Assembly (NCBI GenBank): GCA_031553535.1
Contig: JAVBLM010000021.1
Location: 1 to 64,000, forward strand
DNA length: 64,000 nucleotides
Origin: JAIROC01 sp031553535
Lineage (GTDB): Bacteria > Bacteroidota > Bacteroidia > Bacteroidales > WCHB1-69
Direction of reading: 5' to 3'
Notes under the pieces: model-generated
What the model was told of the DNA's origin: nothing
Databases searched by the model: none
The model's input: only the letters and a program-made list of their open reading frames with translations
Shown here: piece after piece, positions 26,349 to 34,246 of the stretch
Numbering within the stretch: position 1 is the first letter of the stretch
Layout: the number at the start of each line of letters is the position of its first letter
Program-made: the position numbers and the translations under genes

Positions 26349-27413
26349 TTACACCCGCAAATGTGTTGGTTTTTCAGGAAGATCAAGTTGTTTGCCTGAA
26401 GCACCTTTGTATTTTTCATCTGCGTTATATGCTATTCCTATTTTATTTAAAAGGGGTTCTATTTGAACTTGATGAATTTGTAGTCCCATTTTCCACGGAT
26501 CAAAGCCGAGTAATAACCCTGTCAGTTCTTCGTAAGTCAATACAGGAATGCCGTATCCGAGTTTATCGTATGTTTTACCTTCCATCTCGGCAATGGTATA
26601 TTGCCAGCGATCCAAAAACATCGGGCATCCGGGACAATTGGTCAAGATAAAATCCGGTTCATAGGGTTGCATGGATTCAAATTTCTTACGTGTATTTCCC
26701 AAAGAATATCCCCTGTTTGCCATAACCAGATAATTGCGGAAACCGAAACCACAGCAATGCCTCCTTTCGGGATAATCAATCACTTCCCCACCCCATGATT
26801 CGATCATTCCGACCAAAACATGTGGAAATTCGGCACCCCCGAATCCTTTATCGGGAAATACTTTAGCATAGTGGCATCCGATATGTTCGACTACACGCAA
26901 AGGTTTGCCGGTCTCTTTGTTAACAAGCCGGTATTTCATGCTCTTTTTAAGTTCTTCCCTGTTCTTATAAAAAATATCGGAAGGATGTGCAATGTTTTCC
27001 GGGATATTGAATTCCCGTTTGGTTGCTTTATATAGATTTTCCCGTGTTCTTTCTAAAACATCAGGATTATGCTTCCACATGTCAACCACTTCGAGTAATA
27101 ATCCGAAAGAAGTGATACAGGATGGGACATAATTTTTATAACCTGTTTCGGTCATCAAAGAAAAAAGCCTGGCAATAACGGCCATGGATGTTTCAATAGG
27201 GACGATATCTGCATGATAACCTATTCCGGTGCATGTGTGTTGATTGGCATCATCATGAATATCTTTATGTAACAGATCTTTCATTATTTTCAAGAAGGTG
27301 GTTTCACTTCCGGCAAAAAAGCTCTGGCGAATGCAACTTCTTGCATAGAAATAATGGTCATCAGCAATTTCTTTTTGATATTCGTTCCAGTATCGTTTTT
27401 TCTGTTCTTCCAT
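26349..27413 (-). CDS. HdrB-like CCG-domain protein
   Basis: A 354-residue HdrB homolog. The C-terminal CCG domain is complete: HIGCHYAK (about residue 180), RRHCCGFGFRN (about 220-230) and NCPGCPMFLDRW (about 258-269). The N-terminal domain keeps only single cysteines at the matching places (RSCIRQSFF, HTCTGIGYH and PSCITSFG), so just one noncubane cluster is expected. In methanogens HdrB reduces the CoM-S-S-CoB heterodisulfide; the bacterial substrate here is unknown. The start codon overlaps the stop of the HdrC-like gene (TAATG), and the HdrA-like gene follows after 15 bases. Confidence 0.85.
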   Translation of the reverse strand: MEEQKKRYWNEYQKEIADDHYFYARSCIRQSFFAGSETTFLKIMKDLLHKDIHDDANQHTCTGIGYHADIVPIETSMAVIARLFSLMTETGYKNYVPSCITSFGLLLEVVDMWKHNPDVLERTRENLYKATKREFNIPENIAHPSDIFYKNREELKKSMKYRLVNKETGKPLRVVEHIGCHYAKVFPDKGFGGAEFPHVLVGMIESWGGEVIDYPERRHCCGFGFRNYLVMANRGYSLGNTRKKFESMQPYEPDFILTNCPGCPMFLDRWQYTIAEMEGKTYDKLGYGIPVLTYEELTGLLLGFDPWKMGLQIHQVQIEPLLNKIGIAYNADEKYKGASGKQLDLPEKPTHLRV

Positions 27414-28114
27414 TATACCGTATGATTATTGCTGTTTTTTGTAAGGACATCCATAAAATATTCATCCGATTCATCAAAGCCAAGGTTCATTTCCTCTGAT
27501 TTTGCTTTGGAATATGTTTCAATGGATTCGAATAATTCGGAAGCTCCTGTAACTTCGAATATCTTTTTGATTTCATCCAGATTTTCCTCCCGGATTTGGC
27601 GTAAAGCCCCTGCTCCGTCTTTCTTATAATTTGCTCCTACCTTTTCGCAAACTTCTTCAATGTTTTCTTTAAACCAGACCCATACCGGCCCTTGTTCGGG
27701 ATGAAGGGCAGGATCCAAAATATCAGGGTGAACACAATAGCCCTTTTCCAAAATACTTTTTCCGACAACACGTTTGATTGCCAATTGTTGGCGCCCTTTT
27801 TCGCTGTCGGTAAAAAACCCCATTTCCTGTGAAATTTTCCGTAAAACCGAAATAAGGGAACCCGGAACATTGCCACGCGGACACCTTGTTTTGCAAGACA
27901 TACATTGCCCGCAATACCATATAATATCCGAACGCAGGAGGTTTTCAATTTCTTCCTCGTTTTGTTGCTGGATGATATTGCATATTTTACGGGGTTCGTA
28001 CTTATAGAATTCCGCTGCGGGACAAATAGCCGTACAAACACCACAATTCATGCATGACTTTAATGCTTCGTGGTAGCGAAAGTCTTTATTTATAGTTTCG
28101 AATAATATTCCCAT
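27413..28114 (-). CDS. HdrC-like 4Fe-4S dicluster protein, first gene of the hdr operon
   Basis: A 233-residue soluble iron-sulfur protein with two [4Fe-4S] sites close to the N-terminus: CMNCGVCTAICPAAEFYKYEPRK (about residues 21-43; the PAAEF and EPRK spacing is typical of HdrC) and CGQCMSCKTRCPRG (about 68-81). The C-terminal about 130 residues are helical and without cysteine clusters, longer than methanogen HdrC. It overlaps the HdrB-like start and presumably delivers electrons to it. A -7 promoter element lies 22 bases before its ATG, making it the operon's first gene. Confidence 0.87.
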   Translation of the reverse strand: MGILFETINKDFRYHEALKSCMNCGVCTAICPAAEFYKYEPRKICNIIQQQNEEEIENLLRSDIIWYCGQCMSCKTRCPRGNVPGSLISVLRKISQEMGFFTDSEKGRQQLAIKRVVGKSILEKGYCVHPDILDPALHPEQGPVWVWFKENIEEVCEKVGANYKKDGAGALRQIREENLDEIKKIFEVTGASELFESIETYSKAKSEEMNLGFDESDEYFMDVLTKNSNNHTV

Positions 28115-28135
28115 AGATGCTAAGTTACGGAATAC

Positions 28136-28143
28136 AAAGATAT
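28136..28143 (-). promoter_or_regulatory. -7 promoter element of the hdr-like operon (TATCTTTG)
   Basis: On the minus strand TATCTTTG ends 21 bases before the first hdr ATG at 28114, giving a very short leader. No -33 TTTG is clear. No terminator separates it from the upstream sigma-factor unit. Confidence 0.55.
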
Positions 28144-28213
28144 AATTTTTTTGTAAGGAATGAAGATTATTGTTTTGGCCTTTCAGGTGTTCCCTGGAAC
28201 CTCCAAAGTATTT

Positions 28214-28540
28214 TTATTCCGAATCCGCCGTACTGAGTGAGAATCCAATAATAAATAGCATAACAAGCATAGTCAAATAAGTTACTGTTGAAATAACAGA
28301 TGGGCATTTTAGAGTGGCTATTGCAGAAATAAATTCCAGGATATGCTTTATAATTACCGAAATATCGTTTAACACGAAAGTAAGTGTTACTCCTGCGATA
28401 ATACTTAACACAATTAATAATTGGGGTAGGGGAGAAGAACGCCCGGGCAACTTGTCTTTAAGATCTCCGGAAAATCCATTGTCGGGGATCTCCTGCTTAT
28501 GTTCTTTAAAAAGTTTCTTTATATTTTCATCATTTGTCAT
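28214..28540 (-). CDS. small membrane protein downstream of ECF sigma factor (DUF5056-like, possible anti-sigma)
   Basis: The 108-residue protein has a charged cytoplasmic N-terminus (MTNDENIKKLFKEHKQEIPDNGFS, about residues 1-35) and two hydrophobic segments (about 37-60 and 82-102). The start resembles the small DUF5056-type proteins that follow ECF sigma genes in Bacteroides. Its start codon lies inside the sigma gene (11-base overlap), so translation is coupled. Such proteins are thought to restrain the sigma factor at the membrane, but here that is inference; no zinc anti-sigma motif (HxxxCxxC) is present. Confidence 0.65.
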   Translation of the reverse strand: MTNDENIKKLFKEHKQEIPDNGFSGDLKDKLPGRSSPLPQLLIVLSIIAGVTLTFVLNDISVIIKHILEFISAIATLKCPSVISTVTYLTMLVMLFIIGFSLSTADSE

Positions 28541-29066
28541 ACCCTGAGTTTTTAAAAAAGGTTGATAATTTTTCTTTTCCCCTGTAAAGATGAGATTTGA
28601 CGGTTCCGGCAGGACATTCCATGATAGTTGAAATTTTACCTATTGACAGATCTTCCATATAGAAAAGCAACATGGCAGTCCGTTCTTTATCTTTGAGGAT
28701 TGATAATGCTTGTACAAAATCCATGCTAAGATCTTTACCTGATGTGATATCTATTGTTTCTTCCGTAAGGGTTGTTTGTTCTAATCCGGTTACCTGTTTT
28801 TTTGTCCGGTTGTGATCGTAAAAAACATTGTAGGCAATCCGGTAAAGCCATGTGGAAAATTTTGCCGCTGCGCGAAACGTTGAAATATGAAGCCATGCAT
28901 TAATAAATGTTTCCTGTGCAAGATCTTTGCTTAATTCTTCATCCCCATTGGTAAGGTAATAGAAGAAACGCCTAATGGGCGATTGATATGTTTCCACCAA
29001 ACGGCCGAAAGTATTTTTATCGCCCAAAAGGATTGCTCGTGACACATAAAATGCATCATTTGCCAT
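28530..29066 (-). CDS. ECF-family RNA polymerase sigma factor
   Basis: A 178-residue group IV sigma factor. Region 2 runs through FGRLVETYQSPIRRFFYYLTNGDEELSKDLAQETFINAWLHI and the STWLYRIAYNVFYDHNR helix that recognises the -10-type element (about residues 20-95). Region 4 (about 120-175) has the helix-turn-helix ILKDKERTAMLLFYMEDLSIGKISTIMECPAGTVKSHLYRGKEKL. It directs polymerase to a dedicated regulon that cannot be defined from this window. It overlaps the downstream small membrane protein gene by 11 bases and the upstream DUF6249 gene by 11 bases, forming a compact three-gene unit. Confidence 0.93.
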   Translation of the reverse strand: MANDAFYVSRAILLGDKNTFGRLVETYQSPIRRFFYYLTNGDEELSKDLAQETFINAWLHISTFRAAAKFSTWLYRIAYNVFYDHNRTKKQVTGLEQTTLTEETIDITSGKDLSMDFVQALSILKDKERTAMLLFYMEDLSIGKISTIMECPAGTVKSHLYRGKEKLSTFFKNSGYDK

Positions 29067-29457
29067 CTTTTTTCTCCTGCTTTTTTTGGATGAAATAAAT
29101 AAGAAGGTACGCTATTCCAATAAAAGTAGGAATAAGGCCCACAGATGCAGCTTCCCTTGCCTCACTATGTATACCCCCGCCTTCGGCAAGCCATAAAAAC
29201 AATGATATGCCTATTCCGACCGATATAAGGATAATACCCGTGTTCAAAGGATTATTCTTTTTTGTTTTTTCCTGGGGAAATAAATCTTTTGGGATTTCCT
29301 GTCCTTTTTCAAGAGCTTTGCTGTATAGTTCAGCTTGTAATTCATAACGTTTTTTCTTTACATTGGTTCTAAACCAGACAATAAGGATAACCATAACCAA
29401 GGGAAGAAAAATACATCCGATGATGGCTAAGACAGCTACTAAATCTATTGAATTCAT
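29056..29457 (-). CDS. DUF6249 membrane protein, first gene of the sigma unit
   Basis: A 133-residue protein with an N-terminal transmembrane helix (LVAVLAIIGCIFLPLVMVILIVWF, about residues 5-28), a basic helical cytoplasmic segment (RTNVKKKRYELQAELYSKALEKGQEIPKDLF, about 29-60) and two more hydrophobic helices (about 73-92 and 103-122) before a Lys-rich tail. The YELQAELYSKALEKGQEIPKDLF block is characteristic of DUF6249 proteins found beside ECF sigma genes in Bacteroidota. It overlaps the sigma gene by 11 bases. It is probably a membrane sensor or accessory for the sigma/anti-sigma pair. Confidence 0.75.
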   Translation of the reverse strand: MNSIDLVAVLAIIGCIFLPLVMVILIVWFRTNVKKKRYELQAELYSKALEKGQEIPKDLFPQEKTKKNNPLNTGIILISVGIGISLFLWLAEGGGIHSEAREAASVGLIPTFIGIAYLLIYFIQKKQEKKDGK

Positions 29458-29640
29458 ACTAAAGAAATTTAATTAATTGTATATGATTTATTCGTTAGAC
29501 GGAATAAACCTCTTATTTGGTTGCAAATTTTAGAAAAAAAGTTACATGTATTTTTTATAAATAAACCGGATAATTCAATAGAATAGTATAAAAGTACAAT
29601 CCATCAATACAAGAAAAACAAATTTGTCAAAAAATAAACG

Positions 29641-29648
29641 TAAATTTG
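29641..29648 (+). promoter_or_regulatory. -7 promoter element (TAAATTTG) for the BspA-like gene
   Basis: TAAATTTG lies 48 bases before the LRR gene ATG, within the divergent 240-base region shared with the sigma unit. A TTTG occurs at 29623-29626 but is closer than the usual -33 spacing. Confidence 0.45.
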
Positions 29649-29696
29649 CAGGTAAATATTAAATCGGATTTTAATTATCTCCAAAATTTTTGAGGT

Positions 29697-31541
29697 ATGA
29701 ATTTTGTAAGAGTGAAATCGAAAAGAAATATAAATTTGCCAAGAGTAAATCAATTAAGATCAAATGTGAAAGAGAATGTAAAATTAACGTTAATCGTTGC
29801 TATTTTACTGATGAATATAGCCGGATTTTCCCAGCCCCAGCGGATAGGGAGATCCAATGCCTATTGGGAAATTGTCAATAGTACAACTCTTAAAATTACA
29901 GGAAGCGGTAATATACCGGATTTTTTAAATAATGAAGCCCCTTGGGCATTGTTTAGTTCCGTACTTACATCTTTAGAAATAGGGGACAGTATTACCCGAA
30001 TAGGGGACTATGCCTTTTTCAATTGTTACAGTTTCACAGGAGGGTTAACAATTCCGTCCAAAGTAATCTCTGTTGGAAATAATGCATTTCGCAATTGTAG
30101 AGGTTTTACCGGAAATCTTGTCCTTCCTATCGGATTGACTTCTATTGGAGACTATGCCTTTAGTAATTGTAAAGGCTTTACCGGAAGCTTGGCAATTCCT
30201 TCCGGATTAACTTCTATTGGGAATAATGCCTTTGATGATTGTAATGGTTTTTCCGGGAACCTTACTCTTCCTTCGGGGCTTGTTTCTATCGGGAACAATG
30301 CCTTTACGAATTGTAGTGGTTTTACCGGAGGCCTTGTCTTTCCTTCGACACTTGTTTTTATTGGGAATAATGTATTTTATAATTGTAGTAGTTTTACAGG
30401 AAGTTTGATAATTCCTTCGGAGGTAACTTTTATCGGAGATAATGCCTTTACAAATTGTAGTGGCTTTAGCGGAGATCTTATTCTTTCTTCCGGGCTCACT
30501 TCTATTGGGAACAATGTATTTTATAATTGTAGCGGTTTCACGGGAACTCTTACTCTTTCTTCGGAACTTACTTCTATTGGGAATAATGCCTTTTATAATT
30601 GTAGTGGTTTTACCGGAGATCTGACAATTCCTTCCGAAGTTATTTCGATCGGATATAATGCCTTTTATAACTGTTATGGTTTTAATGGAACTCTTACTCT
30701 TCCTTCTGAACTTACTTTGATTGGAAATAGTGCATTCTATGATTGCGGTAGTTTTACCGGGGACTTAACAATTCCTCCGGGAGTAGTATTTATTGGAAAT
30801 AATGCCTTTGACGGTTGTATTGGTTTTGCAGGCAGGCTTACCTTACCTTCGAGATTAATGTCTATTGGACCGTTTGCATTTCGTAATTGTTATGGCATTA
30901 ATGAAATTATTAATTTAAATCCAACACCTGTCCAAATTGATGAAGGTGTTTTTGTAGGGATTAATACGAATACCTGTACATTAAAAGTTTCCAGTTCATC
31001 ACTAGAAGCATACAGAGAAGCGGATGTATGGAAAGATTTTCTAAATATTATAGGGGAAGGATTTATAGTTACGGCGTTGTCTAATAATATTTCATGGGGT
31101 AAAGTTACCAGCTCGGTTTTAAACAGGTTTGTTTCCCCCGGAGAAAGTGTGACTTTTGTGGCAACACCTGCACAGGAAATGAATTTTATTAACTGGACAA
31201 GTAATGGAGCCGTACTTTCCGCTAATCTGAGTTTGACAATAACTATTACTCAGGATACGGTCATTATTGGAAATTTTGAATCCCCGGAAACAAATGTAGA
31301 AAGTATTACAGATGAAAGAGAAAAAGTTGTTCTTTATCCTAATCCGGTAAAAGATCAATTATATATACAGTCTTCTTTCCCGGTAGAAGAGGTTATGATT
31401 TATGCAATGGACGGCAGACGGATAAACCGGTTAAGAAATGTGCAATCTATGATAGATATGGATAACCTTGCAAAAGGGATTTATCTTGTCAGGATTAAGA
31501 CAATAGAGAAGACAACAACACATAAGATTGTAAAAAAATAG
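29697..31541 (+). CDS. BspA-like leucine-rich repeat protein with T9SS type A sorting domain
   Basis: The 614-residue secreted protein has an N-terminal extension then a signal-like helix (LTLIVAILLMNIAGFS, about residues 30-45). Residues about 65-400 are about 14 LRR_5 repeats of 24 residues (LTSIGNNAFYNCSGFTGDL type), the treponemal/Bacteroidota BspA class linked to adhesion. A bacterial repeat domain of the InlB-like type (VTFVATPAQEMNFINWTSNG) covers about 455-525. The final about 80 residues are a Por secretion tail (VVLYPNPVKDQLYIQS, then KGIYLVRIKT...KIVKK), so it should cross the outer membrane by the type IX system. The long pre-signal extension could mean that a later start is used; a GTG at 29766 is available. 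The 72-base DNA repeats are very similar to each other. Confidence 0.9.
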   Translation: MNFVRVKSKRNINLPRVNQLRSNVKENVKLTLIVAILLMNIAGFSQPQRIGRSNAYWEIVNSTTLKITGSGNIPDFLNNEAPWALFSSVLTSLEIGDSITRIGDYAFFNCYSFTGGLTIPSKVISVGNNAFRNCRGFTGNLVLPIGLTSIGDYAFSNCKGFTGSLAIPSGLTSIGNNAFDDCNGFSGNLTLPSGLVSIGNNAFTNCSGFTGGLVFPSTLVFIGNNVFYNCSSFTGSLIIPSEVTFIGDNAFTNCSGFSGDLILSSGLTSIGNNVFYNCSGFTGTLTLSSELTSIGNNAFYNCSGFTGDLTIPSEVISIGYNAFYNCYGFNGTLTLPSELTLIGNSAFYDCGSFTGDLTIPPGVVFIGNNAFDGCIGFAGRLTLPSRLMSIGPFAFRNCYGINEIINLNPTPVQIDEGVFVGINTNTCTLKVSSSSLEAYREADVWKDFLNIIGEGFIVTALSNNISWGKVTSSVLNRFVSPGESVTFVATPAQEMNFINWTSNGAVLSANLSLTITITQDTVIIGNFESPETNVESITDEREKVVLYPNPVKDQLYIQSSFPVEEVMIYAMDGRRINRLRNVQSMIDMDNLAKGIYLVRIKTIEKTTTHKIVKK

Positions 31542-31652
31542 GGAAATAAAAACACTTATTCCTTTTCCGGATTCATCTTCTCCTGATATTTATTTAAATA
31601 CCGGGTACAGATAAGACAATACGCCATACATCTCCTGGTTTTTTGGAAACGA

Positions 31653-31957
31653 GCTTGTCAAAAGCAGACCTCAGAAATTAACTCCGTTGAGCTTGCAAAC
31701 TCAGTCGCCATGTCGTTCGTGCCTCACTCCTCGCAATCCCCAACAAAAGAACGTCATCCGGATTTGATCCACGCAACCCCCTTGTCTATTATTTTTATGA
31801 AGGGGATGCTGAAACAAGTTCAGCATGACGGTAACAGGTTTGTTCAGAGTGAGGAATGAAATCCGAAGGACTTGGCATAGCCGACCAACCGGACTTGCGA
31901 GTTCGGCGGATCCGATCCCTAATAAAAGAGCGATCTTTGCGTCAACTTTTGACAACG
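31653..31957. mobile_element. MITE-like dispersed element with terminal inverted repeats
   Basis: The left end (CTTGTCAAAAGCAGAC, from 31654) is matched inversely by the right end (GTCAACTTTTGACAACG, 31941-31957). Internal segments recur elsewhere: GGGGATGCTGAAACAAGTTC followed by AGCATGAC (also 38.25 kb, and inverted near 34.1 kb) and the GGCATAGCCGACCAACCGGA segment (also 38.1 and 38.3 kb). It carries no credible gene; a frame at 31701-31961 is just repeat translation. It lies in the 460-base gap between the LRR gene and dgkA. Confidence 0.65.
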
Positions 31958-32001
31958 TCATAGTATGATTTTATATCTATGATCCAGGTATTATCTTTAT
32001 A

Positions 32002-32391
32002 TTAGAAAAGAGCCGTTATCTTAGGGACAAAAATAATAAGGCCAACGATAGCTGCAACAAGGGCAACTATGAATACGCCGCCTGCGGCAAAGTCTTTCGC
32101 ACGTTTAATATGCTCATCGTATTGCGGTGAAACTTTATCCGATAATGCTTCAATGGATGTATTAAAGATTTCGGCGGCGAATACACTGCCTGTTACAATA
32201 ATAATAATGATCCATTCAAAAGACGAAAGCCGGAAATAAATACCTGCCCCGATCACAATCAAAGCGATTATTGCATGTATTTTCGCATTCTGTTCCCTGC
32301 CAAACATCTGTACCATGCCATTGAATGCATAGCCAAAACTTCTGAATAACCGCTTGATTGAAAATCGTTTTTTATCCATGATTATACTCAT
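32002..32391 (-). CDS. dgkA: diacylglycerol kinase family protein (probably undecaprenol kinase)
   Basis: The 129-residue integral membrane kinase has the DgkA family layout: an amphipathic N-terminus (RFSIKRLFRSFGYAFNGMVQMFGREQNAKIH, about residues 8-38), then three transmembrane helices (about 40-58, 60-78 and 103-125). The signature EIFNTSIEALSDKV-(SPQYDE)-HIKRAKDFAAGGV (about 74-105) contains the catalytic and metal-binding Glu/Asn/Asp residues. In Gram-positive and many Bacteroidota members this family phosphorylates undecaprenol for recycling; E. coli DgkA uses diacylglycerol. The exact lipid is not decided by sequence. ATG 32391 or ATG 32379 may be the start. Confidence 0.92.
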   Translation of the reverse strand: MSIIMDKKRFSIKRLFRSFGYAFNGMVQMFGREQNAKIHAIIALIVIGAGIYFRLSSFEWIIIIIVTGSVFAAEIFNTSIEALSDKVSPQYDEHIKRAKDFAAGGVFIVALVAAIVGLIIFVPKITALF

Positions 32392-32530
32392 TTATGTTTC
32401 TGCCTGATAATAGCCTATAATGCCTATGGGGCTAATCGTGCCGTATATCACGCAGAGACATGTCAAATCTAAAAAAATACTACAGGTTAAGCCTACAGCC
32501 CTGGCAGATTGTAGCTCTTCTGAAAAAGTT

Positions 32531-33892
32531 TTACTCTTTTACTATCTTCCGTATTATTTCCCCTTCTGCTGTTTTTATTTTTACCAAATAAATCCCTGCC
32601 GGCAGGTGGGAAATATCTATCGTTGTAGTAGACGGGTTAACAATCGGACGAGTAGACAAGTAAACATTTCTGCCCATCATATCAAAAATCTCAATATTCT
32701 CTATTGCCTTCGGTGAGCTTGCAGGCTCGGTTCTCCATTCTCCACTCTCCATTCTCAATTCCCCCGTTGTCGGGTTCGGGAAGAGGGTTACTTGCAGGTT
32801 GCCGTTATCGGTTTCTGCTATGCCTGTGCCGTTGGATATTTTAACCTCATATACCAGCGTTAAATTGGGAAACTTGGCATTGGTCATTTCGCAGGTAAGG
32901 GTTTTGCCGGTAAGGCTTGCATCGGTAAACAAAAATTTGCCATTTGTATTGATATATTTATTCGACAGTATCTGGGTAGAGCCTTCGTACCAGTTATATA
33001 TCGTCATGTTTCCGGCTATGGTGTATTCGCTGCTCAGATCTATAAGGTCGGTTATTCTTTTATCGCCGCCTTTTATGGTGTCCTGCGGTGCGTAGGAATA
33101 AGTAGTATAAGTGCCTTGAGGCAATGGCAAGGTAGAAAATTTGAGCTGGTTACCGTAGCAACCCAACTCTTTCAACGCTGTATTTTTTGTAACATCTAAG
33201 CTCGTAAGCTGGTTAAAATGGCAAGATAATTCTGTCAGTGCTGTATTCTTCGATACATCTAAACTCGTGAGCTGATTTAAACTGCAATATAATATTCCTA
33301 ACGCTGTGTTTTGGGTTATATCCAAGCTCGTAAGCTGGTTAAAACCGCAAGATAATTCTGTCAGTGCTGTATTTTTCGATACATCCAAACTCGTAAGCTG
33401 GTTAAAACCGCAAGATAATTCTGTCAGTGCTGTATTCTTCGATACATCTAAACTCGTGATTTGGTTCATAATACAAGATAAATTTATCAAAGCTGTATTT
33501 TTAGTTACATCTAAGCTCGTGAGCTGGTTTTCGTAACAATCTAATTTTGTCAAACTCAAACAGCCGTCTAAATTTAAACTATCCGCAAGTTTTCTGTTTT
33601 TCCACTTAATTTCTGTAATCCGCTTGGGTGAAGCAGTGTTCCAAGTAACGCCCTGCAATTTTTCGACCCAAGTATTGTCGAACGCCAAGCCTAAAGGCGT
33701 TTTCATTACCGCAATATTCGTTGTATCCAGGCCAAGCTGCTCGCCGTTCATTTTTCCTGCTTCAGCGGAATTTTTGAGAAGGAACTTCGCTAATGCTTTC
33801 TTGTCATCAATGTGGTAGGTTTGTGCTTTCACGCCTGTTAATCCCAGGCATGCAAAGGCAATGAGGAGTAAAATATTAGTATTAGTTTTCAT
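32531..33892 (-). CDS. leucine-rich repeat protein with T9SS type A sorting domain
   Basis: The 453-residue secreted protein has a signal peptide (NILLLIAFACLGLTGVKAQ, cut near residue 23) and a short helical domain (about 25-110). About seven LRRs of 21 residues follow (LTSLDVSKNTALTELSC type, about 105-250). Two of them are nearly identical at DNA level (63-base unit at about 33,310-33,440). A beta-rich linker leads to a Por secretion tail (VTLFPNPTTGELRMESG..., then ...PAGIYLVKIKTAEGEIIRKIVKE), predicting type IX export and surface attachment. The tail contains a simple-sequence insertion (GELRMESGEWRTEP) derived from an AT-poor minisatellite also seen in the neighbouring gene. The stop at 32531 precedes no obvious terminator. 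Confidence 0.88.
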   Translation of the reverse strand: MKTNTNILLLIAFACLGLTGVKAQTYHIDDKKALAKFLLKNSAEAGKMNGEQLGLDTTNIAVMKTPLGLAFDNTWVEKLQGVTWNTASPKRITEIKWKNRKLADSLNLDGCLSLTKLDCYENQLTSLDVTKNTALINLSCIMNQITSLDVSKNTALTELSCGFNQLTSLDVSKNTALTELSCGFNQLTSLDITQNTALGILYCSLNQLTSLDVSKNTALTELSCHFNQLTSLDVTKNTALKELGCYGNQLKFSTLPLPQGTYTTYSYAPQDTIKGGDKRITDLIDLSSEYTIAGNMTIYNWYEGSTQILSNKYINTNGKFLFTDASLTGKTLTCEMTNAKFPNLTLVYEVKISNGTGIAETDNGNLQVTLFPNPTTGELRMESGEWRTEPASSPKAIENIEIFDMMGRNVYLSTRPIVNPSTTTIDISHLPAGIYLVKIKTAEGEIIRKIVKE

Positions 33893-34011
33893 AAGATTTA
33901 AGCCCCTAAATCCCCAAAGGGGGACTTTACTATGCGCAGGACAGACGTTTTTTTATTGGTTATTTGATTATTTGGTTATTTGGTTGTTGACAGTGTTGTG
34001 TTTTTCTTTGT

Positions 34012-34205
34012 GAACTTGTCAAAAGTTGATTTAAAATAAATAGAGATTAACTCCGTTGGACTTGCAAGCCCGGTTGCTTTGTTCCTCGCTCTGAACAAAC
34101 CTGTTACCGTCATGCTGGACTTGTTTCAGCATCCCCTTATTCAGGGGGTTGCGGATCAAGCCCGCAATGACGCTCTCAACCAACGCTTACTGTCATTTCC
34201 TGTCG
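34012..34205. mobile_element. dispersed repeat element, one end preserved
   Basis: It starts with GAACTTGTCAAAAGTTGAT (34012-34030), then AGAGATTAACTCCGTTG as in the element at 38.0 kb. It contains the inverted form of the GGATGCTGAAACAAGTTCAG-like core and a CAATGACGCTCTCAACCAAC segment matching the GIY-YIG element in reverse. No second terminal repeat is visible near 34,205, so it may be truncated. It fills the 354-base gap between the LRR and GLUG genes. Confidence 0.6.
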
Positions 34206-34246
34206 TTTAATTTCTTATTATTGACCATTGCCAATGACGAAGGCAA

